From NCBI RefSeq assembly GCF_950295315.1, contig NC_080164.1, forward strand, positions 111,868,447-111,932,446: a DNA stretch of 64,000 nucleotides, read 5' to 3'. The notes beneath the pieces were generated by a model. The model did not search any database. It saw nothing but the letters and a program-made list of their open reading frames with translations, and was not told the DNA's origin. This DNA comes from Erinaceus europaeus (lineage: Eukaryota > Chordata > Mammalia > Eulipotyphla > Erinaceidae). Numbering within the stretch: position 1 is the first letter of the stretch; every line of letters starts with the position of its first letter. Positions 1 through 11,325 of the stretch are shown here, piece after piece. The translations under genes were made by a program, and so were the position numbers.

Positions 1-222
1 AAAAATATATACATTTTAGAACTGGAATTGGCTTATTGCACCAAAGTAAAAGACTCTGGAGTGGGTGGGTGGGGGTAAATACAGGTCCAAAAAGCATGAC
101 AGAGGACCTAGTGGGGGTTGTATTGTTATATGGAAAACTGGGAAATGGTATGCATGTACAAACTATTGTATTTACTGTCAAATGTAAAACATTAATTACT
201 CAATAAAGAAATTAAATATATA
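1..222 (+). mobile_element. L1 3' end (lineage 1), truncated by window start
   Basis: The text 'caccaaagtaaaag' followed by 'atgcatgtacaaactat' and an AATAAAG tail recurs at 57300-58105, where it directly follows L1-like 3' sequence. This is therefore the last part of an L1 3' UTR in sense orientation. It has no coding capacity. A (TA)n run at about 218-238 follows the tail. Confidence 0.8.
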
Positions 223-240
223 TATATATATATATATAGA

Positions 241-790
241 AATTACATACAGTGATTCTGAAAGTAGCTATAGGGTGAGCCCTGAATATGAAATATGTCC
301 ATTCCCCTCATTTGCACAGACCTACCTGCTCCTGCATTTACCTCTTCACAGCGAATCTGTCCCAGAGATGTTAGACTCCCCTTGTTTTTTCTTGTGGCTC
401 CAGTATTTTTTTTTCTACAATTTTCATTTATCCCTGTCCTTTCCATTTTTTTTTATAGTCACCTAATTCCAGTCTGCCAGCAAGTACTTAAGACATTTCC
501 AAAACACATAACATTCCTTTCCCCCTCTTAGTCCCAACTACTGCTACCACATTCTGTCATCATCATGGTTTCTCCTTCTAAACTGACTATAAACAGGAAA
601 CTCAGTTGACACATAATCACTCTTCTACCACGGAAGGTCAGGTCATATGAGCTGTGACATTCAGAGTCCAAGAAGCAGAGAGGACAGTGAGGCTTCTGCT
701 TACAGTTGCAGAGAGCACAGCTATGACTGACAACTGTCACTATCAAATTAACACTCAGCAAATGTGACAGGGAGAGGCTGTCCTACTAAA
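241..790. other. Unassigned intronic sequence
   Basis: I see no repeat family, exon-like ORF or regulatory signature here. Short ORFs are of random length. Confidence 0.5.
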
Positions 791-791
791 A

Positions 792-965
792 ATATCTACT
801 GATGGCTGGTGGAGACACATCTGGTAGAGTGCATTCACTATCATCTGTGAGAGTCAGAGTTGGAGCTACTCAGGTCCACAAAGAAGCACCCTGCAGGTGG
901 AAGTGCCATGAACAGTGCAGCTATGTGGTAGTGTCTCAGTTCTTTCTCAGTCCCTCCCTCCCTTG
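792..965 (+). mobile_element. Decayed group A SINE
   Basis: Remnants of the SINE head ('gctggtggagacacatctggtag'-like start), 'caccctgcaggtgg' and the 'gtgtctc' start of the CT-rich body are in the right order, but strongly diverged. Confidence 0.45.
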
Positions 966-1017
966 TCACGCACTATCTGACAGTGGTGGAGTTGTGCAGG
1001 TATAAAATCCCAGTAAA

Positions 1018-1295
1018 GGAAGTCAGGCAGTAGTGCAGAGGGCTAAGCGCAGGTGGCGCAAAGCACAAGGACCAGCGTGAGGATCCCCGTTCGAGCCCCT
1101 GGCTCCCCACCTGCAGGAGAGTCACTTTGCAAGAGGAGAAGCAGGTCTGCAGGTATCTGTCTTTCTCTCCCCTTGTCTTCCCCTCCTCTCTCCATTTCTC
1201 TCTGTCCTATCCAACAATGACTACAACAATAATAACTACAACAATAAAACAACAAGGGCAACAAAAGGGAATAAATAAATAAATAAATAAATAAA
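1018..1295 (+). mobile_element. Group A-long SINE with target-site duplication
   Basis: Complete element: tRNA-like head with B-box-like 'gttcgagcccc', CT-rich body, 'acaacaataataactacaac' stretch and (AAAT)n tail. The direct repeat CCCAGTAAA at 1009-1017 and 1296-1304 marks the insertion. Confidence 0.9.
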
Positions 1296-1309
1296 CCCAG
1301 TAAAAGCTG

Positions 1310-1920
1310 TGGTGGCAAAAACAAACAGGCAAACTAAAGGGTATTTACCGATACATTTCCAAGGATTTAAAACTCTTAAGACACTCTCCCCACGGGCTAA
1401 CACAACTGTTCATAGTGACACTAACACAACTGTCCTGGGAGATACTAGTAAGTGCTCATCCTACACTCCGGATCCTGTACCACCTGCTATAGTCATTTAA
1501 TGAATGAGAGATGCAAACACCTCAACCCACTCATCAAGTGGAGAAGTGAAATCCAACATCCTCTGAGGATTCCAAACAGAGGGATTATTGACACTTGAAT
1601 CGGTTTTTTCTTGTGAGACTGTGAGTGGCTGGGAGAGAAGGAAACCATTAATTTCTGTGCTCTCTTTCAGGGGGACTGCTGAAAGCTCTGGTTGCTTTAC
1701 AGATTTTTTATGACCCCCTACATACACTGTCTTGGAGATATTCCAAGTACATTTGAAAAGAATGTGCCTCTTGGTGTCAGAGATACAGTGTAACATGTTA
1801 GAGCCAAGGAGCTGCATCCCGGTTTGTTGTCCTCTGTACCACCATATGGAACAGTATTGTGTTCTTGCTGCTGCTCTTTCTTCCTCATTTCTGTTGCTTC
1901 TCCTCATCAAAATAAGTAAA
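1310..1920. other. Unassigned intronic sequence with a 153-codon chance ORF
   Basis: No family was recognised. A minus-strand ORF of 153 codons (1497-1958) runs from unique sequence into the neighbouring SINE. It lacks splice sites, domain motifs or any resemblance I know, so I treat it as chance. Confidence 0.5.
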
Positions 1921-1921
1921 C

Positions 1922-2140
1922 CAGGGCCAGGCAGTGGCACAACTGGCTCAGCACACACATTAGCGTGCCTAAGAACCCAGGTTCAAAGTCCCTGGCCCCT
2001 AGCTATAGGGGGGAAGCTTCATAAGTGGTGAAGTAGTGATGCTGTTTCTCTCGCTTTCTCTCTCTCTTTTCTATTTTCTCTTTATCTTTCTTTCTATTCC
2101 CTCTCAATTTCTCTATCTACCAAATAAGTAAATGAATAAG
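1922..2140 (+). mobile_element. Group A SINE
   Basis: Head 'ggccaggcagtggcac', B-box-like 'ggttcaaagtccc', CT-rich body and an AAATAAG tail. It is followed immediately by a second copy in the same orientation. Confidence 0.85.
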
Positions 2141-2141
2141 T

Positions 2142-2368
2142 CAGGCAATGGTACACCTTGTTAAGTACACACAACAGTGATCAAGGAACCAGGTTCAAAG
2201 CCCCTGATCCCCACTTGCAGGGGGAAAACTTCATGAGTAGTGAAGCAGGACTGCAGTTGTCGCTCTGCCTCTCTCCATCTCTATTTCTTCCTCCTCTCTT
2301 AATTTCTCTCTGTTTCTATCCAATAATAAATACAACTTTTTAAAATTAAAAATAAATAAACATTTAAA
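2142..2368 (+). mobile_element. Group A SINE, tandem with preceding copy
   Basis: Starts 'tcaggcaatggtacacc', contains 'aggttcaaagcccc' and the CT-rich body, and ends in an A-rich tail. It was probably inserted at the A-tail of the upstream SINE. Confidence 0.85.
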
Positions 2369-2627
2369 ATAAACAAAATAATCTTTTAACTGTGGCAACT
2401 AGTAGGTCAGTAGATTAATGAAACTGGAAGCACTGTTTAAATCTTGAACTTTTCTAATTTTGTTTCGGTGTTTATTCAGTTATTCAGGAAGGGGAGCTAA
2501 AAGAATAAATTATTATGAAGTTGCAATACATTTCTCACTCACTCCCTTGCTCTCTTCCTCCCTTCTTTTCCCTTCCCTTTCTCTCTTTCTCCCTGTTCTA
2601 TCCCTTTCCCCTTCCCTTTCTTTTTTC

Positions 2628-2900
2628 CACCAGAGTTATCATTGAGCTCAGCACCTATGCAATTCCACTGGTATCATCAGATTTTTCCTTTGTTTTCAGT
2701 CTCTTACATTTTCGTTAAAGAATGAGTGACAGACAGAGAGAGATAGAAACAGGAAGAAAAGGAGACTCCCCACAGCACTGCCCCACCTTTCAGAGAAGTC
2801 TCTCCTATGAAAGGAATTCGATATAGTAGCTAGAAGCTCAAATCTGTGTCTTTGCAGATGGCAAGATCTGTGCTTCACAGCTAAGCTATTTCCTTGACTC
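2628..2900 (-). mobile_element. Old tRNA-like SINE (group D) with trailer, antisense
   Basis: The 'ccaccagagttatcattgagctcagc' trailer of long SINEs is followed by purine-rich body and a decayed head near 'agctaagctattt'. Divergence is high. Confidence 0.5.
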
Positions 2901-2924
2901 TGAAGTTATCAGTTGCTTTTATTA

Positions 2925-3151
2925 TTATTATTCTCTTTATTGGATTATTTATTATTTATTTACTAAAGCCAGCAATTGAGATGGAAGGGGGGATAGAGAG
3001 GGAGAGACAGAGAGACAACAGCAGCCCTGCTTCACCAGTGGCAAAGCTTTCCCCCTGCAGGTGGAGACTGGGTACTTGAACTCAAGTCCTTGTGCACAGT
3101 AACTAACATGTGTGCTTAACCAGGAACCAGATACGCCACCACCAGGCCCCG
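2925..3151 (-). mobile_element. Group A SINE, antisense
   Basis: Reads as the reverse complement of the A consensus: T-rich tail, purine-rich body, 'ccccctgcaggtgg', B-box complement, and a head ending 'ccaccaccaggcccc'. The head carries a small extra segment. Confidence 0.85.
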
Positions 3152-3205
3152 TGTTATCAATTTCCTTAGTGTTGGATTCTGAACCATGAAGGGAGGAAGC
3201 CAGGA

Positions 3206-3340
3206 TATATATAGATATATAGATATCTATATAGATAATATTGATATAGATATAAATATAGATATATTTATAGATTATATATATCTATATATAGAGAGAG
3301 AAAGAGAGATTGAGAGAGAGAGAGAGAAAGAGAGATAGAC
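3206..3340. repeat. AT-rich (ATAGAT)n then (GA)n simple repeat
   Basis: Imperfect ATAGAT/ATATAT units to about 3292, followed by GAGA/GAAAGA units. Confidence 0.9.
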
Positions 3341-4115
3341 TGTATAGACTGTGTCTGCCTCATGTCTGCACAACCCCTGGCCTCATTCATTACCCTGTAG
3401 AGCTGACAACTTCTGTAACTTCTCAGACACTAATAGATATCCCTGGAGCTGGAGCTCCATCAGAACACTACACAACAGCAGCATAGGCATGGGGTAAATT
3501 TGGTTTGTACTCTGCTTATTTGCCCTTGCAGCCATTCATCTGCTAAGATCCCAACTAGGGGTGCCAATTAGGAGATACTTGATCACTTTGCTGTTTATCA
3601 TATCTGCTGTGGCCCTTCTGCAGATATGACATCTCCATTCCTCACCCTTCACATGAAAGAAACATGGTGCCTTTTGCTGATGTAAGTCATTTTGGAATTC
3701 CTCTGACCTATTTCATAACTAGCTAATAAAAAGCAGAGACACGGTGGTCCGAGATGCACTGTTTGCTGTCTTCCTAAAAGACAGTGAGCATGTACATTAC
3801 ATTGGACTGTCTAAAATCCCAGGCTTGGGTCTCTAGGTAGTTATTTATTTGCATGAATCCCACAAGGAAATTAAGAATAATGAAAATGGACAGTATCATA
3901 CATAGTTTTGGGAAACCTGTGATTTGCTATCTCAAATTGATAAAGGAAATCTTAAATATTATATGTATATCTATAGTTACATGAATAATTGCCTGGTGTT
4001 GATGGCTTATTATATGATTTTTAGTGTTGTTTGTTCTTTTCCTTCACAATTCCTATGCATGCTTTTCACTGCTGTAATTTTTATTCATTCTGGAGTTCCT
4101 ATTCCATAGGCTTTT
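3341..4115. other. Unassigned intronic sequence
   Basis: Mixed-composition sequence with no repeat or exon that I can name. Confidence 0.5.
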
Positions 4116-4117
4116 TC

Positions 4118-4306
4118 TAAAAAAATATTTATTTATTTATCAGATATAGACAGCCAGAAATCAAAAGGGAAGGGGAGATAGAGAGCAAGAGAGACAGAGA
4201 GACACCTGTAGCCCAACTTCACCACTTGTGAAGCTTCCCACCTGCAAGTGAGGACCAGGGGCTTGACCCCAGAACCTTGTGCACTTAACCAGGTGCACCC
4301 CTGCTT
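4118..4306 (-). mobile_element. Group A SINE, antisense
   Basis: TTTATTTA tail, 'agacagccagaaatcaa' body, 'cttcaccacttgtgaagcttccc' and the B-box complement are all present. The head is slightly shortened. Confidence 0.85.
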
Positions 4307-4319
4307 GACTTCTTCCATG

Positions 4320-4985
4320 GGCTTTTCACATACTTTAGAGATACGCTGATGGGGAAATGCCAGTTATAATATCATTACAGTTTTTAGACTCAATTTACTC
4401 AAATATGCTAAAAAGAAATCAAAGTGCTTTCAAGCAAAGATGAATGTTAAAATTCAAAGTACTCCAAAATCGTCCTGTGTTTGTGAATAATATTTAAAAA
4501 TAAAAAATCTTATATTAGATATGAGCTTTTAAAGTCTTCAATTATCTTTAGAAATAGAAGATATATAGTCTTTAATAGAAGATAGTTGAGAATAGCATAT
4601 AAGAAGAGCTAAGTGCACTTTATCCAATGGCAAACTGAAACATTGATATCAATTACACTGGCTTCTAAACTGTATTTATTTTTAATAAGTAGTTCTGCAA
4701 CTTTGATACATCTAGTTATATTAAGATAGATTCACTTTGTTGTAACAACATATTTTTGGTCAGCATGCATCTTTATTGTAATGTTTTATAATATAGGAAA
4801 ATTGCTAGATACATTCCCAGTACTCATATGCTGACTCAATTTAGAGGGTAAAATGGAAGAAAAGTTCAAAAGTCTGGACTTCCAGTTAAATAATAAGTGT
4901 CATGGGAATTCAGTGTTCACCATGATGATTCCAGTTACAAATACCATACAGCCTATTTTAAATCTGGTGAGAGTAGATCTTTAAA
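4320..4985. other. Unassigned AT-rich intronic sequence
   Basis: Nothing recognisable beyond AT-richness. Confidence 0.5.
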
Positions 4986-4987
4986 GT

Positions 4988-5148
4988 TGTTCAGGTGCTG
5001 CAGGTGGCTCAGTGGATAAAGTCTTGGACTTCCAAGCATAAGGTACTAGTTACTGAATCCAACCCTAGGAATCCCATTTGCCACAGTAATCCTCTGGCTT
5101 TTCTCTCCTTCCCCCCTCTCCATTAACAAAATGATAAATCTTTTTTAA
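4988..5148 (+). mobile_element. Group C SINE
   Basis: Head 'caggtggctcagtggataaag', a B-box-like segment, then 'tctggcttttctctcc' and an A-rich end. The same head type occurs at 24481-24645. Confidence 0.65.
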
Positions 5149-5159
5149 AAAGTTCTCCA

Positions 5160-5300
5160 CACAGGCATAGAAGGTGTACAGTGGATATAGAGTTGTATTC
5201 TCAAACACGAGAGTTCAAACCCCAGCATTCCAAGTGTCACAGTGACACTTTCATCTCTCTTTCTAATAAATAAGTGAATAAATAACTGAAAAAAAAACCC
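5160..5300 (+). mobile_element. Group C SINE, decayed
   Basis: 'acagtggatatagagttgtattctc' and 'gagttcaaaccccagc' match the C head and B box. The tail is AATAAATAAGTGAATAAATAA. Confidence 0.6.
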
Positions 5301-5305
5301 CAAAA

Positions 5306-6338
5306 GTTATCAACATAAGAAAAAATGTAACTGTGTAGTGATGGAAACTAACTGAATTTATTGTGCTGGTCATTTTACAATGTATACAAATAAGGAATCC
5401 ATTACTATTGTGTACTCAAAACCTCTCTATTATATCCCAATTGAAAATAGCATGGAGGTGGCAGTGGTTACAAAAAACAAACAAACAAACAAAAAACTTT
5501 GAATGAACATTTTTATTTGCTACTATCTTACTAGAAGCTAAACTGTTCATGGGTCTGAGATCTCTCCCCAGTATCTCTCTTCCCTTCCATGACAAGGATA
5601 TAGCAAACAAAATGAAATTATTGGGACTAACATGGAAACTGTCACTGCAGGTATTATATATTCTTTTATTTTATAGGTAATAGAATTATGTGAAAAATTA
5701 AGAGGGAGAAAAATGAACATAGTTCATTTCGCCTTCTACTTTACTTCTTTTGTCATTACCATTAAAGAATAAAATGGCGATTGAGTTTCAAGGGTCCACT
5801 GTACTACTGCCAGACTCCCGCAATAGAGATTTTCTATCAACACTTTTACATTTAAAGAACTATTGATTTATAATTATCTAGTGGGGTATTTATTTTCTAA
5901 CTACAAAATGACAGTAACATTTTGTGAGCCACCTTTCTCTGCACATGGGTAGAGTGAATACATAATGAAAAATTACAGCCTCCAAATCTATAAATCATTC
6001 CTTCTATCTTTAGATTTAGGAGGAAATTTAAAGTGCATACCTCAGAAAGTTCATAGCTGCCCATGAACTGGAAGAGTCCAAAAGTGCTCAGGAATTGTTT
6101 TTTCTAGCAAGCCCTTAGTATACATAGGGGTCTCAATTAAATTAACTTTAGAAATCATTGTAGTGTTCTTCTCTCACACATGTGGTGCAAAACATAGCCT
6201 AAATTTCTTTGAAGGAAGGAAAAAAGCATGGCACTACATAAATAGTTTTTATTAGATACTCAAACTGCTACTTTTTTATTATATTACCAATATATAATGG
6301 GAGAAAAATAAGTGAAATGCACCTTCCTTTATTTATTT
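5306..6338. other. Unassigned intronic sequence
   Basis: About 1 kb of AT-rich sequence with short A and AAAC runs; no family or exon recognised. Confidence 0.5.
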
Positions 6339-6339
6339 T

Positions 6340-6505
6340 ATTGCCTGTAGTGCCAGTCTCTAGGGCTGGGTGTTGACATTATGAATCCACTGCTCCCAGT
6401 CAACCTCCCCTCCCTACCCCTTCCCATCCCCTCTTTCCTTGAACCTGGGACTCTGGAGCCTCAGGCATGAGAGTCTTTGCATAACCACTATGCTATCTAC
6501 CCCAC
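6340..6505 (-). mobile_element. Group B SINE with SINE trailer, antisense
   Basis: 'gaacctgggactctggagcctcaggcatgagag' and 'cactatgctatctacc' are the complement of the B head and middle. The left part resembles the 'gaatccactgctcc' trailer of long A elements. Confidence 0.7.
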
Positions 6506-6514
6506 CCTTCTTCC

Positions 6515-6735
6515 CTTTCTCTTTTTTTCTTTTCTTTTCCTTTCTTTTCTTTCCTTGGGACAGACAGTAATTGAGAGGGGAATGGGAGATAGAAGAGAGA
6601 ATGACAGATATCTGCAGTCCTGCTTCACTACTCATGAAGCTTCCTCCCTGCCAGTGGAGAGCAGGGCTCAAACCCGGGTCCTTGAGAACGATGACATGTG
6701 CATTAAATCAGGTACGCTTTAGCCTACCACCCCTC
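6515..6735 (-). mobile_element. Group A SINE, antisense
   Basis: T-rich start, purine-rich body, 'ctgcagtcctgcttcactactcatgaagcttcc', B-box complement and head complement in order. Confidence 0.8.
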
Positions 6736-6739
6736 TCAC

Positions 6740-7470
6740 TTCATAGAATAGCCTCTAGGTCAGCCACACTAGGGAGTCACCAAGAGAAGAGTAACATTTA
6801 CAGTGAGGGTTGCTGAGAAGCTTCTAAGGGCAAGGAGAGTGACCTGATCACAACCTCAACTTAGAAAAGATATTCTGAATGCAGTGAGAACCCCTGTCGG
6901 TAGAGATAAAGACTAGAAGTAGGAAGACTATTTATGAAGTTATGAAGTCATGATGGTAAACTGGGCCATCATAGATGTCAGAAAGTATGGGAGAAGAGAA
7001 GAGATACAGGCAGACTTGAAAAGATACTAGCATTGAAATTTCCTTCACAATCTTTCCTAATAATAAATTAAACCATACGTAACTAGTGGATTCTTCCATT
7101 TTCCAAAGCTATCTCACATTAATAAGTCTCTTCACCTAATCTCCATTTCTCTTGGGTTTCTAACAGGATTGCTCTGTAGCTACATCCAGTGTCTTGCTAA
7201 TGAAAATATTCATTGTGTTCTCATTCAGACTGTAAAATAATAATAATAATAACAATAATATATAAAAAGAAAGTTTCCTAATTAAAGGATGGTTTTAAGG
7301 ATGTTTAGTTTAAACTGTCTCTAACATAGTACCTTAGTTCAGTGATTCTTTTCAAGGCTTGGAGAAAGCATTACTGTGAAGGCCTAGAACATCTTATTGC
7401 TTGGCCCAAATCCAGGATGACTGTAGGGAAACCTTTAGAGCAGTGTCCCAGACATTACCTGTCACAAGAG
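6740..7470. other. Unassigned intronic sequence
   Basis: Nothing assigned apart from a short (AAT)n run at about 7236-7262. Confidence 0.5.
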
Positions 7471-7479
7471 GTAGCTTCT

Positions 7480-7660
7480 TGTTTGTTGTTAGGTAGAGAC
7501 AAAAAGGCAGAAAGAGAGATTATGATGTAAGATCACAGCACAGAAACTTTTTTCAGTGCTGTGGGAGCTGGACTCAAACCTGGCTGGAGTATATGGCCAG
7601 GTAGCAAGCGCACTATCACAGAGAGCAACTTGGCTGTGCCCAGGAAGAATGACTAACCCC
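7480..7660 (-). mobile_element. Old SINE (group D), antisense
   Basis: The order 'gctgtgggagctggactcaaacctgg', 'agcgcactatcac' and 'agcaacttggctg' matches the D copies at 47330-47490 and 55915-56040. Confidence 0.5.
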
Positions 7661-7938
7661 AGGTGATTCAATGCAAACACTGTTATTTTCACCGTCACTA
7701 TTAGATTCACTTCAGTATTATTGAAAGGCCACGTTCTAGATTACCCTATCAGGTATAGCCTCTATGGTTAGATTAGCTTAATTATCATTTATGTTGCTAC
7801 AGCAACAAAGAAGGCTAGGAGTGAACTGACAGAGTGAGTTCTTGGATGGTCAAAATCTGAGTAGAAGACACAGAGTGGTTACAGAAATGGATAATGCAAT
7901 GTTCACTAATAAAAAAAAACTAAAGGACTGTGTGGTGG

Positions 7939-8430
7939 TGCTGGGAAATTATGCCGATGCAGTCACATCTGCCATGTTGTCTCCTCAGGCTACTGCTAGT
8001 TCGCGTGAGAGTTGGGACATTCTCGGAGTGCCTGTTCCACCATGTTGTGCCCTCAGGGCACTGTCTATATCCCCGCGATATCTGGAGTGCTTTGGTTACT
8101 CCTCCCCCTTCCCATTCTCATGAGCGTTATCATCCTATCCTGGAGTGCTATGGTTACTCCTCCCCCTTCCCATTCTCGAGAAAGCTGCTCCTATAAAAGC
8201 CTTTCTTCTTCCGCACCTCTCTCTCTTGCCAGCACTTCACTCCAGTGTTCAGACGCAGGAAAGGTTATTGCGTGAGGCAGCCATTTTCGCTACCTCCACG
8301 TGGCCCAACCTGCTTCTCTAGCACCCAACTCTGAGGTGCCAGCGCAAATAAAGATTTGTGTTTCCTCTTCGCTCCGGACCCCCTCTCTCTTCTCTGCGGC
8401 CCACGCACAACAACATCTGGCTCAACAACA
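7939..8430 (+). mobile_element. Solo LTR 1, 492 bp, 6-bp target-site duplication
   Basis: It starts TGCTGGGAAATTATG and ends CTCAACAACA (TG...CA) and is flanked by TGGTGG at 7933-7938 and 8431-8436. A TATA box (TATAAAA, 8192-8198) and polyadenylation signal (AATAAA, 8347-8352) give plus orientation. A 38-bp segment of U3 is directly duplicated (8082-8119 and 8140-8177, one mismatch). A 6-bp duplication is typical of class II (betaretrovirus-like) elements. It lies antisense to CCSER1. Confidence 0.93.
8192..8198 (+). promoter_or_regulatory. LTR 1 TATA box
   Basis: TATAAAA within solo LTR 1, about 155 bp upstream of its AATAAA signal. Present activity is unknown. Confidence 0.6.
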
Positions 8431-8527
8431 TGGTGGTACACGTGGTTGAGTACACATGTTATAATGTGCAAAGACCCAGGTTCTAGCCCCTGCTCTTCAC
8501 CTGCTGGGGGAAAGCTTCATGAGTAGT

Positions 8528-8878
8528 TGCTGGGGAATTATGCAGATGCAGTCACATCTGCCAAACTGTCCCCTCAGGCTTTGCCACTTTCCCTGATAAT
8601 CTCACAGTGCCTTTTACAACCAATCCTGTCCTGATATGTCACTCCTGGTTGTTGCCCTATAAAGCCCTTCTTCTTCCACCCCTCGCCCCTCTTGCCCATT
8701 TTTTCACTTAGGTGATTAGACACAAGGGAGGGTGGTTCGGGAGGCGGCCATTTTTGCTACCTCCATGTGGCCTGAACCACTGCGCTCTCACCCAACTCTG
8801 AGGTGCCCATGCAAATAAAGATTTGTGTTCCCTCTTTGCTCTGGATCTCCTCTCTCTCCTCCGCGGAACAGCCCAACA
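8528..8878 (+). mobile_element. Solo LTR 2, 351 bp, 6-bp target-site duplication
   Basis: It starts TGCTGGGGAATTATG and ends CAGCCCAACA, flanked by AGTAGT at 8522-8527 and 8879-8884. TATA-like TATAAAG is at 8658-8664 and AATAAA at 8814-8819. It is the same family as LTR 1 (matching start, 'cccaactctgaggtgcc', 'aataaagatttgtgtt') but lacks the U3 duplication and is clearly diverged, so the two are separate insertions, not a pair from one provirus. Confidence 0.93.
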
Positions 8879-9045
8879 AGTAGTGAAGCAGTGTTGCAGG
8901 TATCTCTCTGTCTCTCTCCCTCTTTCTCACCCCCTTCCCTCAAGGTTTCTGTATGTCTCTGTCCAAAAAATAAATAAAAATAATTAAAAAAATGAAAATA
9001 ATTTTAAAAGTTATGAAAGACTAAATAAAAAGATAAAAATCTGAG

Positions 9046-9168
9046 GTTGGGGGGTAGATAGTATTATAGTTTTGCAGAGATTTTCATGCCTGAGGCTCTG
9101 AAATGTCAGGTTCAATTCCCTGTACCACTATAAGCCAGAGCTGAGCAGTGCTGGTTAAAAAAAAATCT
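9046..9168 (+). mobile_element. Group B SINE
   Basis: 'gtagatagtattatagttttgcag', 'tcatgcctgaggctctgaa', 'aggttcaattccctg' and 'agccagagctgagcagtgctgg' in consensus order with an A tail. Flanking AAAATCTG repeats suggest a target-site duplication. Confidence 0.88.
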
Positions 9169-9169
9169 G

Positions 9170-10540
9170 GAATAAACTAGCCATATTTAAGATCCTAAAG
9201 GCATCCAAGATAGTCAGCTAATAATAAAAATTGCAAAATATTTCAAACATGCAAAATCATAGTAAGAAGTTCATTTTAAAGGCTGCTTGAAAGTATTGAA
9301 AATTTGATCTGACCATTAATGCTTATGTTACACATAACACAGTACACAGTACACAGTAACACAGTACACACAAGGTTCACCTTAAGAGATCAATCTATCT
9401 GGAAAGTAGAATAACTTAGATGTCACAAGAACTTTCCAAGGGAATTATACTTGGTGCTTGAAACCCTTGACTTGGTTCTAGAAACTTTTGGAAGCTGATG
9501 TATTGTCAATCTATCTACTCATACCTCTAACCTGCTAGTCATTCATTACCTACCACCCTAAGGCAATCTTCAATAACCTTGGACAAATATGTCCTATGAC
9601 CTCAATATTACCACTACCGCTGAATATTTCAAATACTATAAATAGGAGATGCCTCTTGAACAAAGGGTAAGGAGACTCACTCACAAAAAAAAAAAAAAAA
9701 CCTTTTACATTTATTTGCTTGTTACTAAGAGTGTAAATTCATCAGCAATTTATACTTGACTAAGATTTCAAAAAGTTCAGTGAGAAAGAATACCCAATCA
9801 GAATTTGCAATTCTTTTTTTCTCCCTTTTTGGTGTACTTTAATTATTTTCAACCACTGTTCATTTCTGATTATATAATGTCCTCCTGAAAATTAGCACTC
9901 AATTTACAAAATTTTATGAAAATATATTAGAATGAAATGAGGACAGGAATGATAACATGAGAAGATAGAACTATATAACAAGCCACCACTGAAACATTTA
10001 GTCTATCAACTGTATAAAGTATACAGCTATGCTAACTATAGCATAGTTTTTTTTATTAAACTATGTAATATAACAAAGGAATAAAAATACAAAAAAGAGC
10101 ATTTTCTGGGAATATACTGAACTCGTGACTTTTTTAATTTAAAAGTTCAAATAATTGGAATCTTCTGAAGTTGTAATATAAGTCGATACAAATGTTTGAC
10201 TACTATTTATCTACAAAGCTCATAAAAATACCAAAATCACTTTTTATCTCTAAAAAGTACTACAAATTTATTTATACAATGAGTAACTGGCAATCAAATT
10301 AAAATTCAGTAATGAAATGTGAGTTACTGTTAGAAAAATTTTGACTTACAGCACATATAAATAAATAATTTTTCTCTAAAGATATCTAATATGAATATGT
10401 TATTATTAGAATAGCAATATATGCTAATCATAAAACATTAATTTGTATTTGGCTGGTATCAGTAGCACATTCAACAGTGGATTAATCAGAACAATCCTAC
10501 AATTGTCGTGCTTCAGAATATTTCTTTTCTTTTTCCTCTC
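9170..10540. other. Unassigned AT-rich intronic sequence
   Basis: A CACAGTACACAGTAA-type minisatellite-like patch sits at 9335-9371 and an A17 run near 9680-9700. 'actataaataggag' near 9636 resembles a TATA box, but no LTR boundaries were found. Confidence 0.5.
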
Positions 10541-10544
10541 TTTT

Positions 10545-10775
10545 TTTTTTTATTGTCACTAGGTTTAGTGGAGGAGCTTAGTGCTTACACAACAAATTTG
10601 CTACTCCCAGGTACAAAGAGAAATTGAGAAGAAAGGAGGAGACTGAGAGGGGAAAGAAAGAGAGGTACCTGCAGCACTGGTTCGCCATTTGCGATTTCCC
10701 TCTGCATGTGCGCATGTGCAATGTGCTTGAAATCAAGCCATTGCTCTCTACCAGTTGAGCCACCACCAGACCTTT
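10545..10775 (-). mobile_element. Group A SINE, antisense, diverged
   Basis: The 'agtggaggagcttagtgc' trailer, purine-rich body, 'gcagcactggttcgcc' and 'gttgagccaccaccagacc' head complement appear in order. Confidence 0.75.
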
Positions 10776-10779
10776 TTCT

Positions 10780-11158
10780 TTTTTTCTGAACAGAGTACTT
10801 TATTGTGGGACATGATTTATAAGGCTTCTGCCACAAATACAGGATTCCCCATCTTCCCTTGATAAGTGTCTGCATATCATACCCTCACTAACTTTTTTTT
10901 TTTTTTTCTCCACATTAGGGCACCATCAGCTACCCTCCTGCAGCCTTCATAGTCCTTGAGTCTGCTGTAAAAGACCGTATCTACCCAAGTCTCACTCTGT
11001 CTTTTCGTTTCTTTATAATTCTCCAGTGGAATAGGTGACTTACATATAAACATGTATAAATATTTTTTTCCTTTTTAAATGATCAGGGGTCCAAAACATT
11101 ACACCTTTATATGATAGCTTTACTTTTTTTTTTTTTTTACTGACAATGAAGAACAAGA
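10780..11158. other. Unassigned intronic sequence with poly-T runs
   Basis: Two T-rich runs (about 10890-10907 and 11125-11139) could be SINE or L1 tails, but no body could be matched. Confidence 0.4.
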
Positions 11159-11161
11159 CTA

Positions 11162-11325
11162 AGCTGAAGAGACAGCGTAATGGTTCTGCAAAAGGTTACA
11201 TGCCTGAGGCTCTGAAGTCCCAGGTTCAGTCTCTAGCCATCAGCCAGAGCTGAGCAGAGATCTGGTCTTTCTCTCTGTATTTCTATCATTAAACTAAAAT
11301 AAATAAAATAAAATAGTTAAAAATA
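11162..11325 (+). mobile_element. Group B SINE
   Basis: 'agagacagcgtaatggttctgc', 'catgcctgaggctctgaagtc' and 'ccagagctgagcag', followed by a CT-rich extension and AAATAAAATAAA tail. Confidence 0.85.

Larger units (their letters stand above)
7918..8980 (+). mobile_element. Group A SINE split by two solo LTRs
   Basis: The host SINE is in three pieces: head 7921-7938, middle 8431-8527, body and tail 8885-8980. Removing both LTRs and one copy of each 6-bp duplication leaves a normal SINE order, so the SINE predates both insertions. Confidence 0.88.

Noticed and set aside
1497..1958. 153-codon minus-strand ORF
   Set aside because: Part of it reads through a SINE, there are no motifs, and no splice or promoter context. 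Length is compatible with chance in 64 kb.
9600..9700. Possible LTR with TATA box near 9636
   Set aside because: No TG...CA ends, polyadenylation signal at a fitting distance or duplication could be found.
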